Below, one piece after another: positions 25,160-36,800 of a stretch of 64,000 nt of DNA; positions within the stretch are counted from its first letter, which is position 1; every line of letters starts with the position of its first letter. The notes below the pieces were generated by a model. The model saw nothing but the letters and a program-made list of their open reading frames with translations, was not told the DNA's origin and ran no database searches. Both the position numbers and the translations under genes were made by a program. The DNA comes from Platycnemis pennipes (taxonomy: Eukaryota; Arthropoda; Insecta; Odonata; Platycnemididae). The stretch covers positions 73,961,672 through 74,025,671 of the forward strand of contig OW121857.1 of assembly GCA_933228895.1 (NCBI GenBank). Direction: 5' to 3'.

Positions 25160-25536
25160 TTCGTGTGGTGTAATTGTGGCCTTCTGCCAACCATTCCGAA
25201 ATGGCAAAGTAACTCTTGTAGTGGTAGTACTGCTTTGCGCTCCGAATCACGGCAGAGCTAGTCGCGAGTTTCGGGACGCGCCCATTATCTCGGTTGCTAT
25301 CTCGCCATCGTCCTTCGAAAGATTTCGTCCCTCGGATGCCTCTGCGCTCGGTTGCCTCAAATGAGTGCCCGAGGCGAGCGGCCTTGACCGTCGATTTGTG
25401 AGCACGATTAGCGTTCATTCGTTCGTAGCTTCTCCATCATCCGACGAGTGTCGCCTCGTGTGGAGGAGACGGGTAAACAACCTGTGTGTGCAGTCGGGAA
25501 AGATCGGAGACACACGTCGCGAACGTACGCGGGGAG
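25160..25536 (+). promoter_or_regulatory. CpG-rich upstream region of the EcKinase-like gene (5' UTR/promoter)
   Basis: This stretch immediately before the EcKinase-like ATG is GC- and CpG-rich against an AT-rich background, and several frames stay open on both strands because stop codons are rare here. That fits a promoter plus 5' untranslated exon. No clear TATA box or initiator was located, so the transcription start is not placed. Confidence 0.3.
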
Positions 25537-26901
25537 ATGGACGATCTGTGGGAACACGTCTCGCGACAGGGTTTGAGCAAATCCATCCAGAGGCTCACAG
25601 GAGGGAGAGAAGTGAAGATCTTGGACGGGCTGGAGGCGAAGAGGATAGCACCCCATTCGGAAGGCGTCACCTCTTTCGTCTTGCGCATAAAAGTTCCGTA
25701 TAAGATCGAAGGGGACGAGGATTCTACCCGCACGACGACTCTCTTCGCAAAATGCACGCCCAAGTACAAAATCCAGTTGGATTTCATTAAGACGGCCAAG
25801 TTGTTCTACTTGGAGTGGCTCTTCTTCGAGAAGATCGTGCCTCTTATGTCGGAGGTGGCATATGGGAAGGTGGAACTCCCGTTGCCCGCCTGCTACTACA
25901 ACGATTTCGATGGTGAAAGAGGAAACTTTTACATGGAAGATTTGCTGGAAAGAGGATTTAGATCGGCTGACTCTTCGTTTTGTCTCAACGGTTACGATCA
26001 CGCTCACTGCAGTATTGTCGTGAGGAGACTTGGAAGGCTTCACGCGCTGACCATGGCGACGGAGAGGACTCTGCCCAGGAGCTGGACGCAGATGTACCCA
26101 GAGCTCACCAAAGATTACGTTTTCTTCGTCCCGAAGGAGGGCGATCCGCCAAATGCTATCCGGGGATTGATCGAAAACTTCATAGGGAATATGAAAGAGT
26201 TTTCCAAGGGTATTGAAGGGCTTCCCAGGGATGCCGAGGCTTCTGGGGCCCTGGACAAGGTCATCCAGGGTTTCTGGACGACGTTCTGCGGGTTGAGGGA
26301 GACCCCTGTCCATGGCTGGTGCGTTCTATCACACGGTGACCTCTGGGAGAACAACATCATGTTCAGGTATGAGAGAGGAGATGACGGAAAGGAACATCCC
26401 GTGGATGCGAAATTCTTTGACATGCAGATGATCAAGTGCTGTCATCCAGCCGTGGACTTGGTGTACTTCGTTTACCAAAGCACCGGGCCGACGTTCCGCA
26501 AGAAGCACTTTAATGGTCTCATTAACGATTACTACGCTGCATTGTGCGAAACTCTTGAGTTACTCGGGAGTGAACCACCGCCTCTGTGTCTCGAAGACTT
26601 CAAGTCGGAGGTGATGAACAAGTTCATACCCCTTGGCGTGATCGGAAAGGCCTTCTTCGCCCCCATCAGTATGCTGAGGGACGACCCTGCGGTCTCTTCA
26701 GGTGGCGAGAACCGAACTGAGAAGGGTTTGGAAGACTTTTTCAAGTCTGGGAATTCCTCCCTTGTGCGTGATCGATTCGCACGTGATCCCGAATACAGAG
26801 AGAAGGTAGAGGAAGTGGTGAGAGAATTTGTGGATATGGCACTCCCCGATGGCTTAAATTTTCCTGAGTCATCTCCACTTATAGTTCCTGTGCAAGTGTA
26901 G
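25537..26901 (+). CDS. EcKinase-like (CHK/ecdysteroid 22-kinase family) protein, intact single-exon ORF
   Basis: Predicted small-molecule kinase of 454 residues. Members of this family (DUF227/EcKinase, CHK kinase-like) phosphorylate ecdysteroids or other small alcohols in the cytosol; the actual substrate here is unknown. The ATG at 25537 is the first in this open frame (the frame is open upstream but has only GTG there), with G at -3 and +4. Seen: a candidate nucleotide-binding lysine in LFAKCTPK (about K72), conserved acidic residues in YLEWLFFEK (93-98), the catalytic-loop motif LSHGDLWENN (H266, G267, D268, N272/N273) and a DFG-equivalent FFDMQ with D295, followed by HPAVDLVYF. Length fits the family (about 400-450). 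The coding region is clearly richer in GC than its surroundings and lacks introns, so it may be a retrocopy or a naturally intronless paralogue. No AATAAA was found in the 230 bases after the stop. No frame damage is seen, so I take it as functional. Confidence 0.93.
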   Translation: MDDLWEHVSRQGLSKSIQRLTGGREVKILDGLEAKRIAPHSEGVTSFVLRIKVPYKIEGDEDSTRTTTLFAKCTPKYKIQLDFIKTAKLFYLEWLFFEKIVPLMSEVAYGKVELPLPACYYNDFDGERGNFYMEDLLERGFRSADSSFCLNGYDHAHCSIVVRRLGRLHALTMATERTLPRSWTQMYPELTKDYVFFVPKEGDPPNAIRGLIENFIGNMKEFSKGIEGLPRDAEASGALDKVIQGFWTTFCGLRETPVHGWCVLSHGDLWENNIMFRYERGDDGKEHPVDAKFFDMQMIKCCHPAVDLVYFVYQSTGPTFRKKHFNGLINDYYAALCETLELLGSEPPPLCLEDFKSEVMNKFIPLGVIGKAFFAPISMLRDDPAVSSGGENRTEKGLEDFFKSGNSSLVRDRFARDPEYREKVEEVVREFVDMALPDGLNFPESSPLIVPVQV

Positions 26902-27257
26902 CTCAGCCACTTTTGCAGGCCACCGTATCAATAACGCATGAGTCCTTAATCACACAATGTCCAAGGAATTGTTACCAAAGTGCTTAAGTTATTTAAAGTA
27001 TCATTAACTCGTGCCTTGTTGTGGGTAAAGAATCTTGTGTTTATTCATTTAAAAAAAGCACCATTAGAAACAACTTATCTATCAGCGATCTGCTGGTTTA
27101 GATGTGCATGAAAATTTATTGGCATTTCTAAAACCCATTATATAGTACCCACCCATCGTTTACATATTCTTCTTTAGCACTGCACACTTTATACCATCAA
27201 TTCATCCAAGCTGCCCTTTATCCTCCATTCTTCATGTCCTTCGAATACGTCATCAAC
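26902..27257. other. 3' flank of EcKinase-like gene
   Basis: AT-rich sequence between the stop codon and repeat-family copy 3. It presumably contains the 3' untranslated region. No consensus polyadenylation hexamer was seen in the first 230 bases. Confidence 0.4.
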
Positions 27258-27782
27258 AATGGGGTCGTTTACCATATTTTTATTGACGAGTCTGTTAGAG
27301 TTTGTAAAAAAAAGACCTGTATTTTTTGGTTCTTCGATCCGTCAATTAGTTCTCGAGTTAAAAGCGGCGAAAAACTGATGTATTTAACCCTTTCGGAAGA
27401 GTGGGCATACATCGACTTAGTACGTCATCCACTTCATCCAATCACAACTGAGCCCGTAAAGCTACTTTGCCTTATCGCAATGGAGGACATTTAGCTGACT
27501 CTGCCAATGGAAGCGGTTGCGACAGGATCTGTGCGAGCAGACCTTCCGACCTGCCCCCTCCACTCCTTTCCCTTTCCCTAAAAGCAGCCAAGGACGGGAA
27601 GTGGATGACGTAGATATCCTTAACACAGCTCGTTTGGTGGGCGTCACCTTTTGCTTATTTTAATTTATGAGTGTCTGGCTCTGGTTTTAAGATTAATTTT
27701 TTCAGAAAAAGTCATTTTTCCTTTCCATCTGACAATTTCGTGTACAAAATAGCGAATTTGGTTCCGAGTAAATGCCCCCATT
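27258..27782 (-). repeat. Dispersed repeat family A, copy 3 (inverted)
   Basis: Reverse orientation relative to copies 1, 2 and 4. The + strand begins AATGGGGTCGTTTACC and ends GAGTAAATGCCCCCATT, giving the clearest view of the inverted termini. It lies about 360 bp downstream of the EcKinase-like gene. Confidence 0.78.
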
Positions 27783-27835
27783 CCATCCACTGTGATATCT
27801 AATGTAATATATAAAAGGAAGAATAATCTATAAAA

Positions 27836-28399
27836 GGAAATGTGTTATCTAACCCCTTGTCATACCACTACAGGATCGTTCATCCTCGGCTTTCTCAAGT
27901 GAAGTGAATTATCTTTTGAGCCTTGGGATAATAACTACCCAACATTGCATTGCGTAATGTTTTAATTACCAATTTCTATGATTGTTTCCATCTCCTCCTA
28001 CGTATTCAACATCCTCTCCTTCACAGTCCTTCGTCATTTGTCTTCATTCCTGACCATTCCGACATCTCTCTCTTTCTTGAGGGCCAACAAGACTACAATA
28101 TTTGACATCTTTATCAGTTCAAAAAACAATTTGGTAATTATCAAATGAGTAGGAGGTAATCATAACGTGATACCATAACTGTGAGATTTACAACTGGCCT
28201 AGCACTATTAAAAACAATATTCCATTCTTTTTTAAAGGTTAGGCAGGAAATGTGTTATCTAACCCTTTGTCATACCTTTACAGTATCGTTCATCATCAGC
28301 TTTCTCAAGTGAAGTGAATTATCTGTTGAGCCTTGGGATAATAACTACCCAACATTGTATTGTGTAATGTTTTAATTACCAATTTCTATGAGTGTTTCT
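27836..28399 (+). repeat. Pair of about 154-bp direct repeats flanking 256 bp
   Basis: The sequence starting GGAAATGTGTTATCTAACCC occurs at 27836-27989 and again at 28246-28399, over 90 percent alike by eye and with a period of 410. The enclosed 256 bp is unique. The arrangement resembles a small terminal-repeat retrotransposon (TRIM), or else a partial tandem duplication. No clear target duplication or primer-binding site was identified. Confidence 0.65.
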
Positions 28400-28999
28400 T
28401 AAGGAAATTTCAAGTATAAAAACACTTCTAAATTGTTTTTGCTCTTAATATCAATATAAAGTGTCAGCGCCATTATGTCTTTTCTGAATCATACCCATTT
28501 TTTGTATAATTTGTTACCCTAAAGTGATCAATTCCCTCCATAGTGAGCACTGCCTCATTCAGAGCTGTATACATGTTTTGTATGGACAATTATATTGAGT
28601 ATGCCAATGTCAGCAGAACAGAATGGTTATTTTAATTTCTCATGGAGCATTCTGTAGTGTATATACATGTAAATTAATGAAAAATGACCATTAATAAAAT
28701 ATGGCTTAAGTGTGTTGACGTAAAGGTTTCTCACTCAAAACTTTTTGTTTGATCTACATGGATTGAACACTATATCCTATCCTGCACCACATAGCTACAT
28801 TAATATCAAGAAATATTTCCAGGTTACGTAGTAATTACTAATTAATTAGTGGTAATTTCACACCATGAATGGTGCAAGATTTTATTTTGAAAATGAAATT
28901 CACCATGGAGTCTACCATGTAATATTAATCAGTCAAACCGGAGAAGGTAATTCTAAATGGGAATTTAATTCATCCCACGACACCTACATTTCACATGAT

Positions 29000-29115
29000 G
29001 TAAGACAGGATAACGTCAGTATGAAGAGGTAGAGGCCGATCGAGGAATTGAGTGGAGGGCTGCGTCAAACCAAACCAATCCTAGGATTGTTGACAGATGA
29101 TGATGATAATGTCAT
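29000..29115 (+). mobile_element. LINE 3'-terminal fragment
   Basis: GTCAGTATGAAGAGGTAGAG, then GAGTGGAGGGCTGCGTCAAA and a GATGATGATGATAATG tail. This closely matches the last 100 bases of the LINE relic ending at 21690, including the microsatellite-like 3' end. It is a very short 5'-truncated copy. Confidence 0.65.
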
Positions 29116-29604
29116 CTTCAGCCCCTAAAACTCCTACCTCCCATCATCCTATCCTAACTATGAGCCTTTCTCCTCCCTCTACCCATTAACTCCAACATTC
29201 ATCCTTCAAAACACCCTCACCCATCACCCTCTCCATCAACACCTGCTGTCTCCGAATTTTATCAATGTTTCCTTTCCTCTCCTATGTACTTACTCAAACT
29301 CTAGTACTTCATCATTTCTCATCACTTCATCATACTCCTTTCAACCTACCTTACTTTCTCCACCCTTCTCCATACCCACATATCAAAAGGTCTAAGGGCC
29401 ATATTCAGAATCTCAATTACAGTCTAGCTTCTACTACTTACTTCATAAAACCTCAACTATGAGTTGACCCTGTGGAGAGATTTTACCTGCAGAGGTGGTA
29501 TTACTTCTCAGCATGGCACTAAGAAGTATATATTATGTACTACATTGAACTAAAACCTGATCAACAATATTTAATTCAAATATTCAACAACTCAGTAAAA
29601 TAGT

Positions 29605-30310
29605 TAATGCCTATAAGTAAAAGTCTCTTTGCCAACATGATTCTTCTTTTGACGTCAATCCTGACCCCCTTTCCTCCAGCATACTACCTAGATAGCCAAA
29701 TTGCTTCACCTGCCATAACACGTGCTTTCCTAATTTTAAATTTAACCTGGCCCTTTCTGTTCATGAAAATCTCATTAATTTTGTTTTCTTGTTATTTATT
29801 TTCATACCGTATCTTTTCCACTGTCTTTGTTACACATCTTGCATTTTCTGTTGGACCTTGGCTGACTAGCCCTTGGTCATCCCGAACCTCGCTAACTATA
29901 TCCATTTTCCCTCAGCCATTACTCCTGCCTCTCTCATCATTTCCTCCGAGTATATGTTAAAAAGTACCAATGATAACAGACAGGCCCTGTGTAGTCCCCT
30001 CCCGATTACACCCAAGCCATCAGCTACACTCACTTGCCCCTTCTGTGTCATGCATTAGGTAATTGCATATCAGTCTCCTGTCTTTCCAGTCTACTCCTAT
30101 CTTTTGCAATACATATTTCCATCAGTTTTCCCACCTCACTCCATCCAATGCCTTTTCGAAATCAAAAAAGTATGCAAAATCATCCTGATTATATTCTGAA
30201 TCCCTTTCTATCACATAGTATTCTCATCACTACAATTACATGCCCTTACAAAATCCAAATTAGCTCTTGCCTACAAATTCATTTGCTCTCTTTTCCATCC
30301 TTCAGTTGAT
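29605..30310 (-). mobile_element. LINE reverse-transcriptase fragment, decayed
   Basis: On the minus strand, across stops, it reads FAYFFDFEKALDGVRWEN (motif A region), IGVDWKDRRLICNYLMHD, a weak VRDDQGLV (motif C remnant), then VLWQVKQFGYLGSMLEERGS of the post-RT region. Order and spacing match the LINE relics at 21-22 kb. No intact frame remains. Confidence 0.7.
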
Positions 30311-33300
30311 GATTCTAAGCATGACACTTGCCCAGGGCTGTGCAAAATACAGGTCGAGGAGTAATTGAAATACAAAACACTAAATACTTTTCTCTTGAGT
30401 GTTTGAAGTACGAAATACCAAATAGTATTTCACTTTTTTTTAATACAAAATACATTTGAAAGGACAGAAAGAGATCTTTTTCCGTTTGAAATTTTGCTAG
30501 CTTATTCAAGCACAATAAGGATAGTGTGTCTCTCATGTAACTGTGCTTGAATAATAATATTCAAGCACAGACTATATTTTTTTACATTTTTCATTTTGAA
30601 ACTTATCAAGTGTCCCTGTCTCTGAATGAACTGTTACCACTGAGGAATGCAAATTTTCCAAACAGGGTCTCAGACAGATATCCTCACAGGCAAATGAATG
30701 AAGCCAGCAAATGAAAATAGTCTCTCCACCAGTGAAGATGAGCATAGGCGTGTGTTAAATCTCATAACCATTTTATTTGTATTAAGCAAGCTATGTGAAC
30801 TTGACAGAGATTAGTTTTTGTTATTAAATATCTAATCACCTCCAACTCAATGCAGGATCATTGCTATTTTTTTGTAGTAATCAGATGCACATAAAAGTAA
30901 TTACCCACACCACCACTCACAGTATGACAAATATCATCACACACACTGGCAGTAAATGACTCTGAGGATCAAATACAAGGATTTTGTATGCATTTGCGTT
31001 TAGACCCCAAAATATGATTTGGAAGCCTCCCCAATTTAAAATGTGGATGAAAGCAAAAGCCAAAATTGCCTCATTCAATTCCGGAGATAAATTGAAAAAA
31101 AACTTTTATGTATCTATTTCTTTGAATCTCAACTTCAATTCAAGATACAAAGAAAGAGACCAAATGAAGGTTGTAAGTTTCATTTGTGTGCTATATTCAC
31201 CTTTCATGAAATATTGTTAGAATCATAGTTTTAAATAAGATGCAATTAAATCTACTTCTTAAGAATTAATGGAGTTAGAATGGTAATGCATTCAAGCATT
31301 CCTCCACATGTTGTCAGTTACTTAAAAGCAATGGACAACATGCAGAGGAAACCCTGAAAGTTATTATGTACTCATCTATCCAAATGCCATGGAAACCTTC
31401 CGATCACTCTCAGATCAAAAATATTTAGACTTTGTATTCTGTATTTTAGGATGGGAAAATACTAAAAACTAGTATCTCTTTGTCCTAAATAAATTTCCTT
31501 TTTCGCTCAAGCATTTACAACACAGTATTACTTCTATGGTTTTTTTCAACATCCAAATGCATCTGATTTTCACTTCAATCCATTTGACGTCAAAAATATT
31601 CTTTTTTACATTTCGTCAAATCTCCTTTCCACAAATTTAACTTTTCAGAATCAAACAATGCCCAGCAAATACCTCTCAATTAGTCAGGACTATTTTTTTA
31701 ATATATCCAGGATCTCAGTCAAGAGTTTACTCATAACACCAAAATAATAACTTCCTAGCGAAACTCATCAAATATCTGTTCCATTTTCTCTCATTTACAC
31801 CCTATCTACTTTCATGATTAATCTCAGTGATTATTATAGTCTTTCTCCGCTCTAAAATAGGGTTCCCATAATATTCAGAAATTTTTACTTATGCAACCTG
31901 GGACATGCTGAAAAAAAAGTGGCATGTCAGGTATTAGAATATTATAGTATGTAATTAGTAATGCTACACATTCATTACTACTATGAGCTAGTATTACATT
32001 AATTATATTTTCGATGGAAAGAAAGAACATTAATTAAACACAAGAAGAATGCTCTTCTCATTTTTGTTATCATTTCTAGAACTTTGAATTTGCTTCAATT
32101 GTGACAGCATCGTCTGCCGTGGAAAGTTGTACGAGTTAATCGGCTCCAAATCGAGCTCCTTTTCCCCTCATCTGTAGGAGCAATTAAGATTATTTTCCTC
32201 CATCAGTATTGCTACAACACTCGGTGATGATTATGACAAGTCTTCTTCTGCGTTTATGCATAATATCCACCAATAAATATTATACTAGAAGATGAAAGTC
32301 GATGAAATTGTTGGCAATATGATTTGCCGCAAAACCACAGAGTGGGTACCTATTTTTCAATGTACAATTGTTTTTCTATCATACTTCATTGGTTGTGTGG
32401 GTTATGGTCGTAGCTAATCAAATACGTGTTGACCCGTGAAAATGTAGTAGTCACATGACATATGATCATAACAACAACCAATGAAGGCAACCAATAGTAG
32501 ATATGGCACACACAAACCATTTAACCAGCGATATTGATAACGGATATTTGTTTCTGGTAATCTTTGGTGCATCAGAGGAATATCACATAAAGCCATGGTG
32601 AGATTTGTGTATGTATAATGTTTCGTGGAGATAGTGGAAAGGGGATAGTGCCGACATCTTTCATAAAAGACTTCAATAAAAAAGAAATGAGTCCAAAAAC
32701 ACACTACCAGGTTTTCAGAAGTAGCATGGAGGACAATTTCCTGAGGAAAAAACGACAGTGAGAGGTGAAAACTCCAGAGTACAAAAAATTTTGCACCTTA
32801 ACCAGTGCAAATGCTACAGTGAATGTTGCTTTATTTTTCCGCTCAAACATGTCGACCCTCTAAAATTTTTGTGGACTCCACTATCACCACTAATTGTGGA
32901 TCCACTAATAATAGATCCACTAAAATTTTAGGGATGCCGAAATCGCCACTAATTGTGGATCCACTAATAGTGGATTTTTACTCATGGGTCTCTATAAGAA
33001 TGGAAAAAATCACCTTGTATGCATCAAAGTAAAAAATTCCTGAGCTACCCACTTTAGAGAGTGTACTAAATATTTAATCAAACTGTGGTAGTTACTATTT
33101 TATACAACAATGGCACTACCAAAAGAAAAAAATACTTTCTAAGGAGCAATTTTAAATGCCTATTCTGATTTCCTCTCTCAGGGGACTATATAAGCGAATG
33201 TCTGATGATGATGGAAATATGTCAAAATCCACGTCATCAAATAAAATATTTTTTCTGGAATTTACAAAATTTCTTCTTATCTGAATTTCTTTTTGCCATG

Positions 33301-33340
33301 TTATGGAGTAGTATCAGAAAGTGTAGCCTTGGCCATTACT
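30311..33340. other. Non-coding, no gene recognised
   Basis: AT-rich. Near 30332 the sequence CAGGGCTGTGCAAAATAC resembles one end of a hAT-type MITE, but I could not find a convincing opposite end. The rest shows no motif except the short tandem repeat listed at 32858. Confidence 0.4.
32858..32977. repeat. Two-copy tandem repeat, 59-bp period
   Basis: CCACTAATTGTGGATCCACT occurs at about 32887 and 32946. Each copy is itself partly palindromic (CCACTA..TAGTGG), and each is preceded by a CTAAAATTTT block. It is a local duplication of a palindromic motif. Confidence 0.65.
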
Positions 33341-33574
33341 TTTATTATGCTACTGGTGTTTTCCCTTTCAAAGTCCTGGATTAATCAGAAACAGTCTCTG
33401 GCAATTTGAAATAATTCACACAGATGTTTTCATAACTTTCAATTATTATATATGCATCAAAACTTGCAGCACTGTCCAAAATGACTGCTCAAGTTGCTGA
33501 TGTATACAAACTAAATTTCATTAGGCTTTCAATATGTACAAATAAACACTCCTTCCTTACTAAGTACAAACATG

Positions 33575-33818
33575 TTAATTTTCACATCTACTCTCTGAAG
33601 ATCCTTCTGCTGATGCACGCTCTTCATACTTCAATTTGATTTCACGCATCAGGTATGGTATTTTCTCATTGTCAGGTAGTCCACTCCAAAGAGCGTATGA
33701 CAAGGGTATGACGCTGTAATTAAGAGCCTCTAAAGTTTTAATCATTAGTGATGGAGGACCTTTCAGTCTTTGGCAATTAGATGCATAACATGATGGTGAC
33801 ATCACCAAAATGGCAAGC
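33575..33818 (-). CDS. FASTKD last exon (RAP domain and stop)
   Basis: 244 nt, with acceptor TTTACCTTTCAG and stop TAA at 33577-33575. It encodes LAILVMSPSCYASNCQRLKG, then the hallmark RAP sequence (LMIKTLEALNYSVIPLSYAL; NEKIPYLMREIKLKYEE) and a short hydrophilic tail ending SRCEN. This is the most family-diagnostic exon of the gene. Confidence 0.85.
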
Positions 33819-36800
33819 CTGAAAGGTAAAAAAAACATCAGTGAAGTCATAGCCATGGCAGCAATTGACTAAATCATTATAATAAGACAATATTGAATGA
33901 ATCATGTAAAATAAAAAGCTTTTTTTCTCCGTAGCAAAGCCACAGCTCATACTGTCCAGGCATTACGAATTCCAATCAAAGGAGGGAAGAGGACTTTGTG
34001 GTTGTACAAGGCTATGATTTTTTTGAGGAGCTACCAACTACTTCCTTGGACTAGACAGAGCCTAGATTTAGACAAAAATATGACAGGACAAATAGTCAAC
34101 AGAGCATAAAACCTACCCCATGCAGTCCTAAGAATTGTCTTATAGCCCCAGGAATTAACAAAAACAAATGCTTTAAAGTGGTTGATGACGAAAAAAATTA
34201 CAAGTTGACTACTCAAAAAATCAAAATACATCAAAATCCCAGATAAAATGTCATTAAAGAGCATTTAGTCTCTTTAAAAAATCTTCTAAGTTAATCTTCT
34301 AAAATAAAATAATAAAATCTTCCAAATAAATCTAAATAAATAAATCTTTTAAGTGATGGAGGTCAGCAGCATAAGAAGTGGGGGGCAGGAGAGGCCAAAG
34401 GCCCCCATAATTTCCCCCCATCCCATATTCTCACTTATAGTCTTCATCAATAAAAATTAAATGTCATTTGCATCCAGCTTGCTTTTTCCCTTTTGACACA
34501 CATTCTCACGCCCTCATATGCTCTTTTACTGCAATTCTAGTCTCTACCCCCTCCTATCTGCAAAAAAATGTGGGCCCTTTTCAAGGTTGGGCCCCTCCAC
34601 CGAAAACAGTTCCAGAATTGGTAAAAACAAGATCTATTTTACCCTAATTAACATAAGTGCCTTTATTTAGCATTCTCTAAAATATTTCTCAAATGAAAGT
34701 AGATATGTACTTATTCTTTCTCAACCAAGAATTAACACTTTTTTTTCTTCATTTATTTGAACTAGATAGCTCCTAATGCTATCATATCAATCAATACCTG
34801 AAACTTGGGGAATCAACAAAAGAATCACCTAACATGTACTTACACAAAACTGTCAGATGGTTTATTTATATCTTCAACATAAGAATCTTTGGATGGATGC
34901 AAATTCAAAGCAACTGGATACCCTCCTTTCCGCATCACTATAATGTGGTCTGGAAAAGCAAATAGGAACAAGTGTAGTTCACAAAAACGATGCACATATT
35001 AACACAGTTAAAAAACTGAAGTTGACTAAGAAGATTGGCAATTCAATTAAATTACCATTATTATGGGACCAGTAAATCTGTGGGAAACTATCACACATTC
35101 AACCTCGCCCCCAAAATAAAATTACAGTAAAACCTCATATTTGCAATATCGGAATTTACATTTTCTCGCCATTTATAACGTTTCAATCAGGTCCCAACCA
35201 ATTTTCTACGTCTCCAACATACGTAGAACCCTGTATTTACACCATGAATTTTCCATTTTCTCGCTGTTTGCATTAGATGTGGGTTAGAATGTGATAGATT
35301 AAAAAACAAAATTCCCTTCTATAACATTTAGCCCTACACACCAGTCAATATAAAACATTTTTTACCTCGTTTTGTGCATATACACTTCAAAAACATGAGA
35401 CAGAGCATTAATCTGCTGTTTTAAGGAAGAATTGAACTTAGCGGCATAAGGAGGAAGTACACAGTGATGGTAAGATGAAATATTCACAATCGCGATCCTT
35501 TTGCCAGGAAGAGATTTGTATCATGAAATGAATGTGTATAGGAAGCGATTTATAAATTAGGAGTATATTTAAACTGTACTGAAGTTCACATTATGAAGAA
35601 TGAAAATAAATTTTGACTCAAGACATTTATTATCATGGGTCAACAATCCTACAATTGGTTTGATGAAGCCCTTCACTCGTCCAATGGATCCACACTTGTC
35701 CCGGGTTCGATCCCCGGCATCTCCACCAGTCATAAACACCCTTGTGTACCGCTGCCTTATATTTAAGGCGGAGATAGCGGACACAAGATGCAGGGCGTGC
35801 CGAGCCCAGCCGGAGACATTGAGTCATCTACTCTCCGGCTGTAGTTTCTACATCAAGTCAGCGTATTTAGCAAATACAAGACACGAACATTGGAATTAGA
35901 GATACTGAACTTCTTGAATGCTTGGGGATTTTCTATGTTACAGATCAATATTGGTTTTACCTTGCAATCTCCACTTGCATTTGCAGCTAAAAGCAATGTT
36001 ATTCTATTGCTCATTGGCGTATGTCCATGAAGTGTTCATTGGTTTATGACCAGGGGATTTTCTTCCAAAATAACCCAGTCTAATCACAATTGAAGACTTG
36101 TTGCAGTAGGTATTTTTCTACTATAATTCTTTCAAAGTCATTGACATATTTATCTTCTACTGCTTTGTCAGCACTAGATACCTCTCCTTGTCTAACCACA
36201 CTATGATTCCTGTCTCTTTTTAAAGTCGTAAAAAAAACCTCGGCTACCTTTGAAATCATCATCATTTCCACTGAGCTTGATCACAGAGGCTTCACTTTCA
36301 AATCTTATTAAATCTATCTAGCTTTCTGACAGATCCTTTTGAGATGTTGTACCATCCACCATTTCTCTTTCCTTGATCCATATAGTAATATTTTCCATTT
36401 CCTCAAGGCGAAGCTTTTGGATATTTGGCCTTGAAGTTTCTTTAACAACTTCACCTACCATATGTTGTAGCCAAAATAGTTGATATTGTAGAATGGCTAG
36501 TTTCAAATATTCGAGCCAACTCCAGAACTTTCACACCTTCGTAAGGTTTTTCTACAAGATTTTCTTCCATTCAATACAAAAAAGTTTTCTATTGTTTTTG
36601 CTTGCTAGCCTTGTTGTTCCCCTCCCTCAACCTGGCATCCCTTCCCTTCTCTCTATCACATCCTTCAATACATCCTTGCCCTGTATCACTGGTTGCATCC
36701 ACTCCATTGCCTTCTGCTTATCTCCTCAATCAACCTCCTTTTCTCCTCCACCACCTCAATAATTAAATTAAGCACTTCCCCATTCATTTTCTGTTTAACT

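Noticed and set aside
25408..26313. 301-codon open frame on the minus strand
   Set aside because: Antisense shadow of the EcKinase-like coding region, caused by its GC-rich codon use.
30332..31450. hAT-type MITE starting CAGGGCTGTGCAAAATAC
   Set aside because: Only one end is convincing. The weak AATAC-rich region near 31436 is not a clear inverted copy and no 8-bp duplication was found.
35569..35784. Minus-strand frame containing AGDRTRD
   Set aside because: This is the usual antisense translation of a tRNA T-arm/B-box sequence and not a protein.
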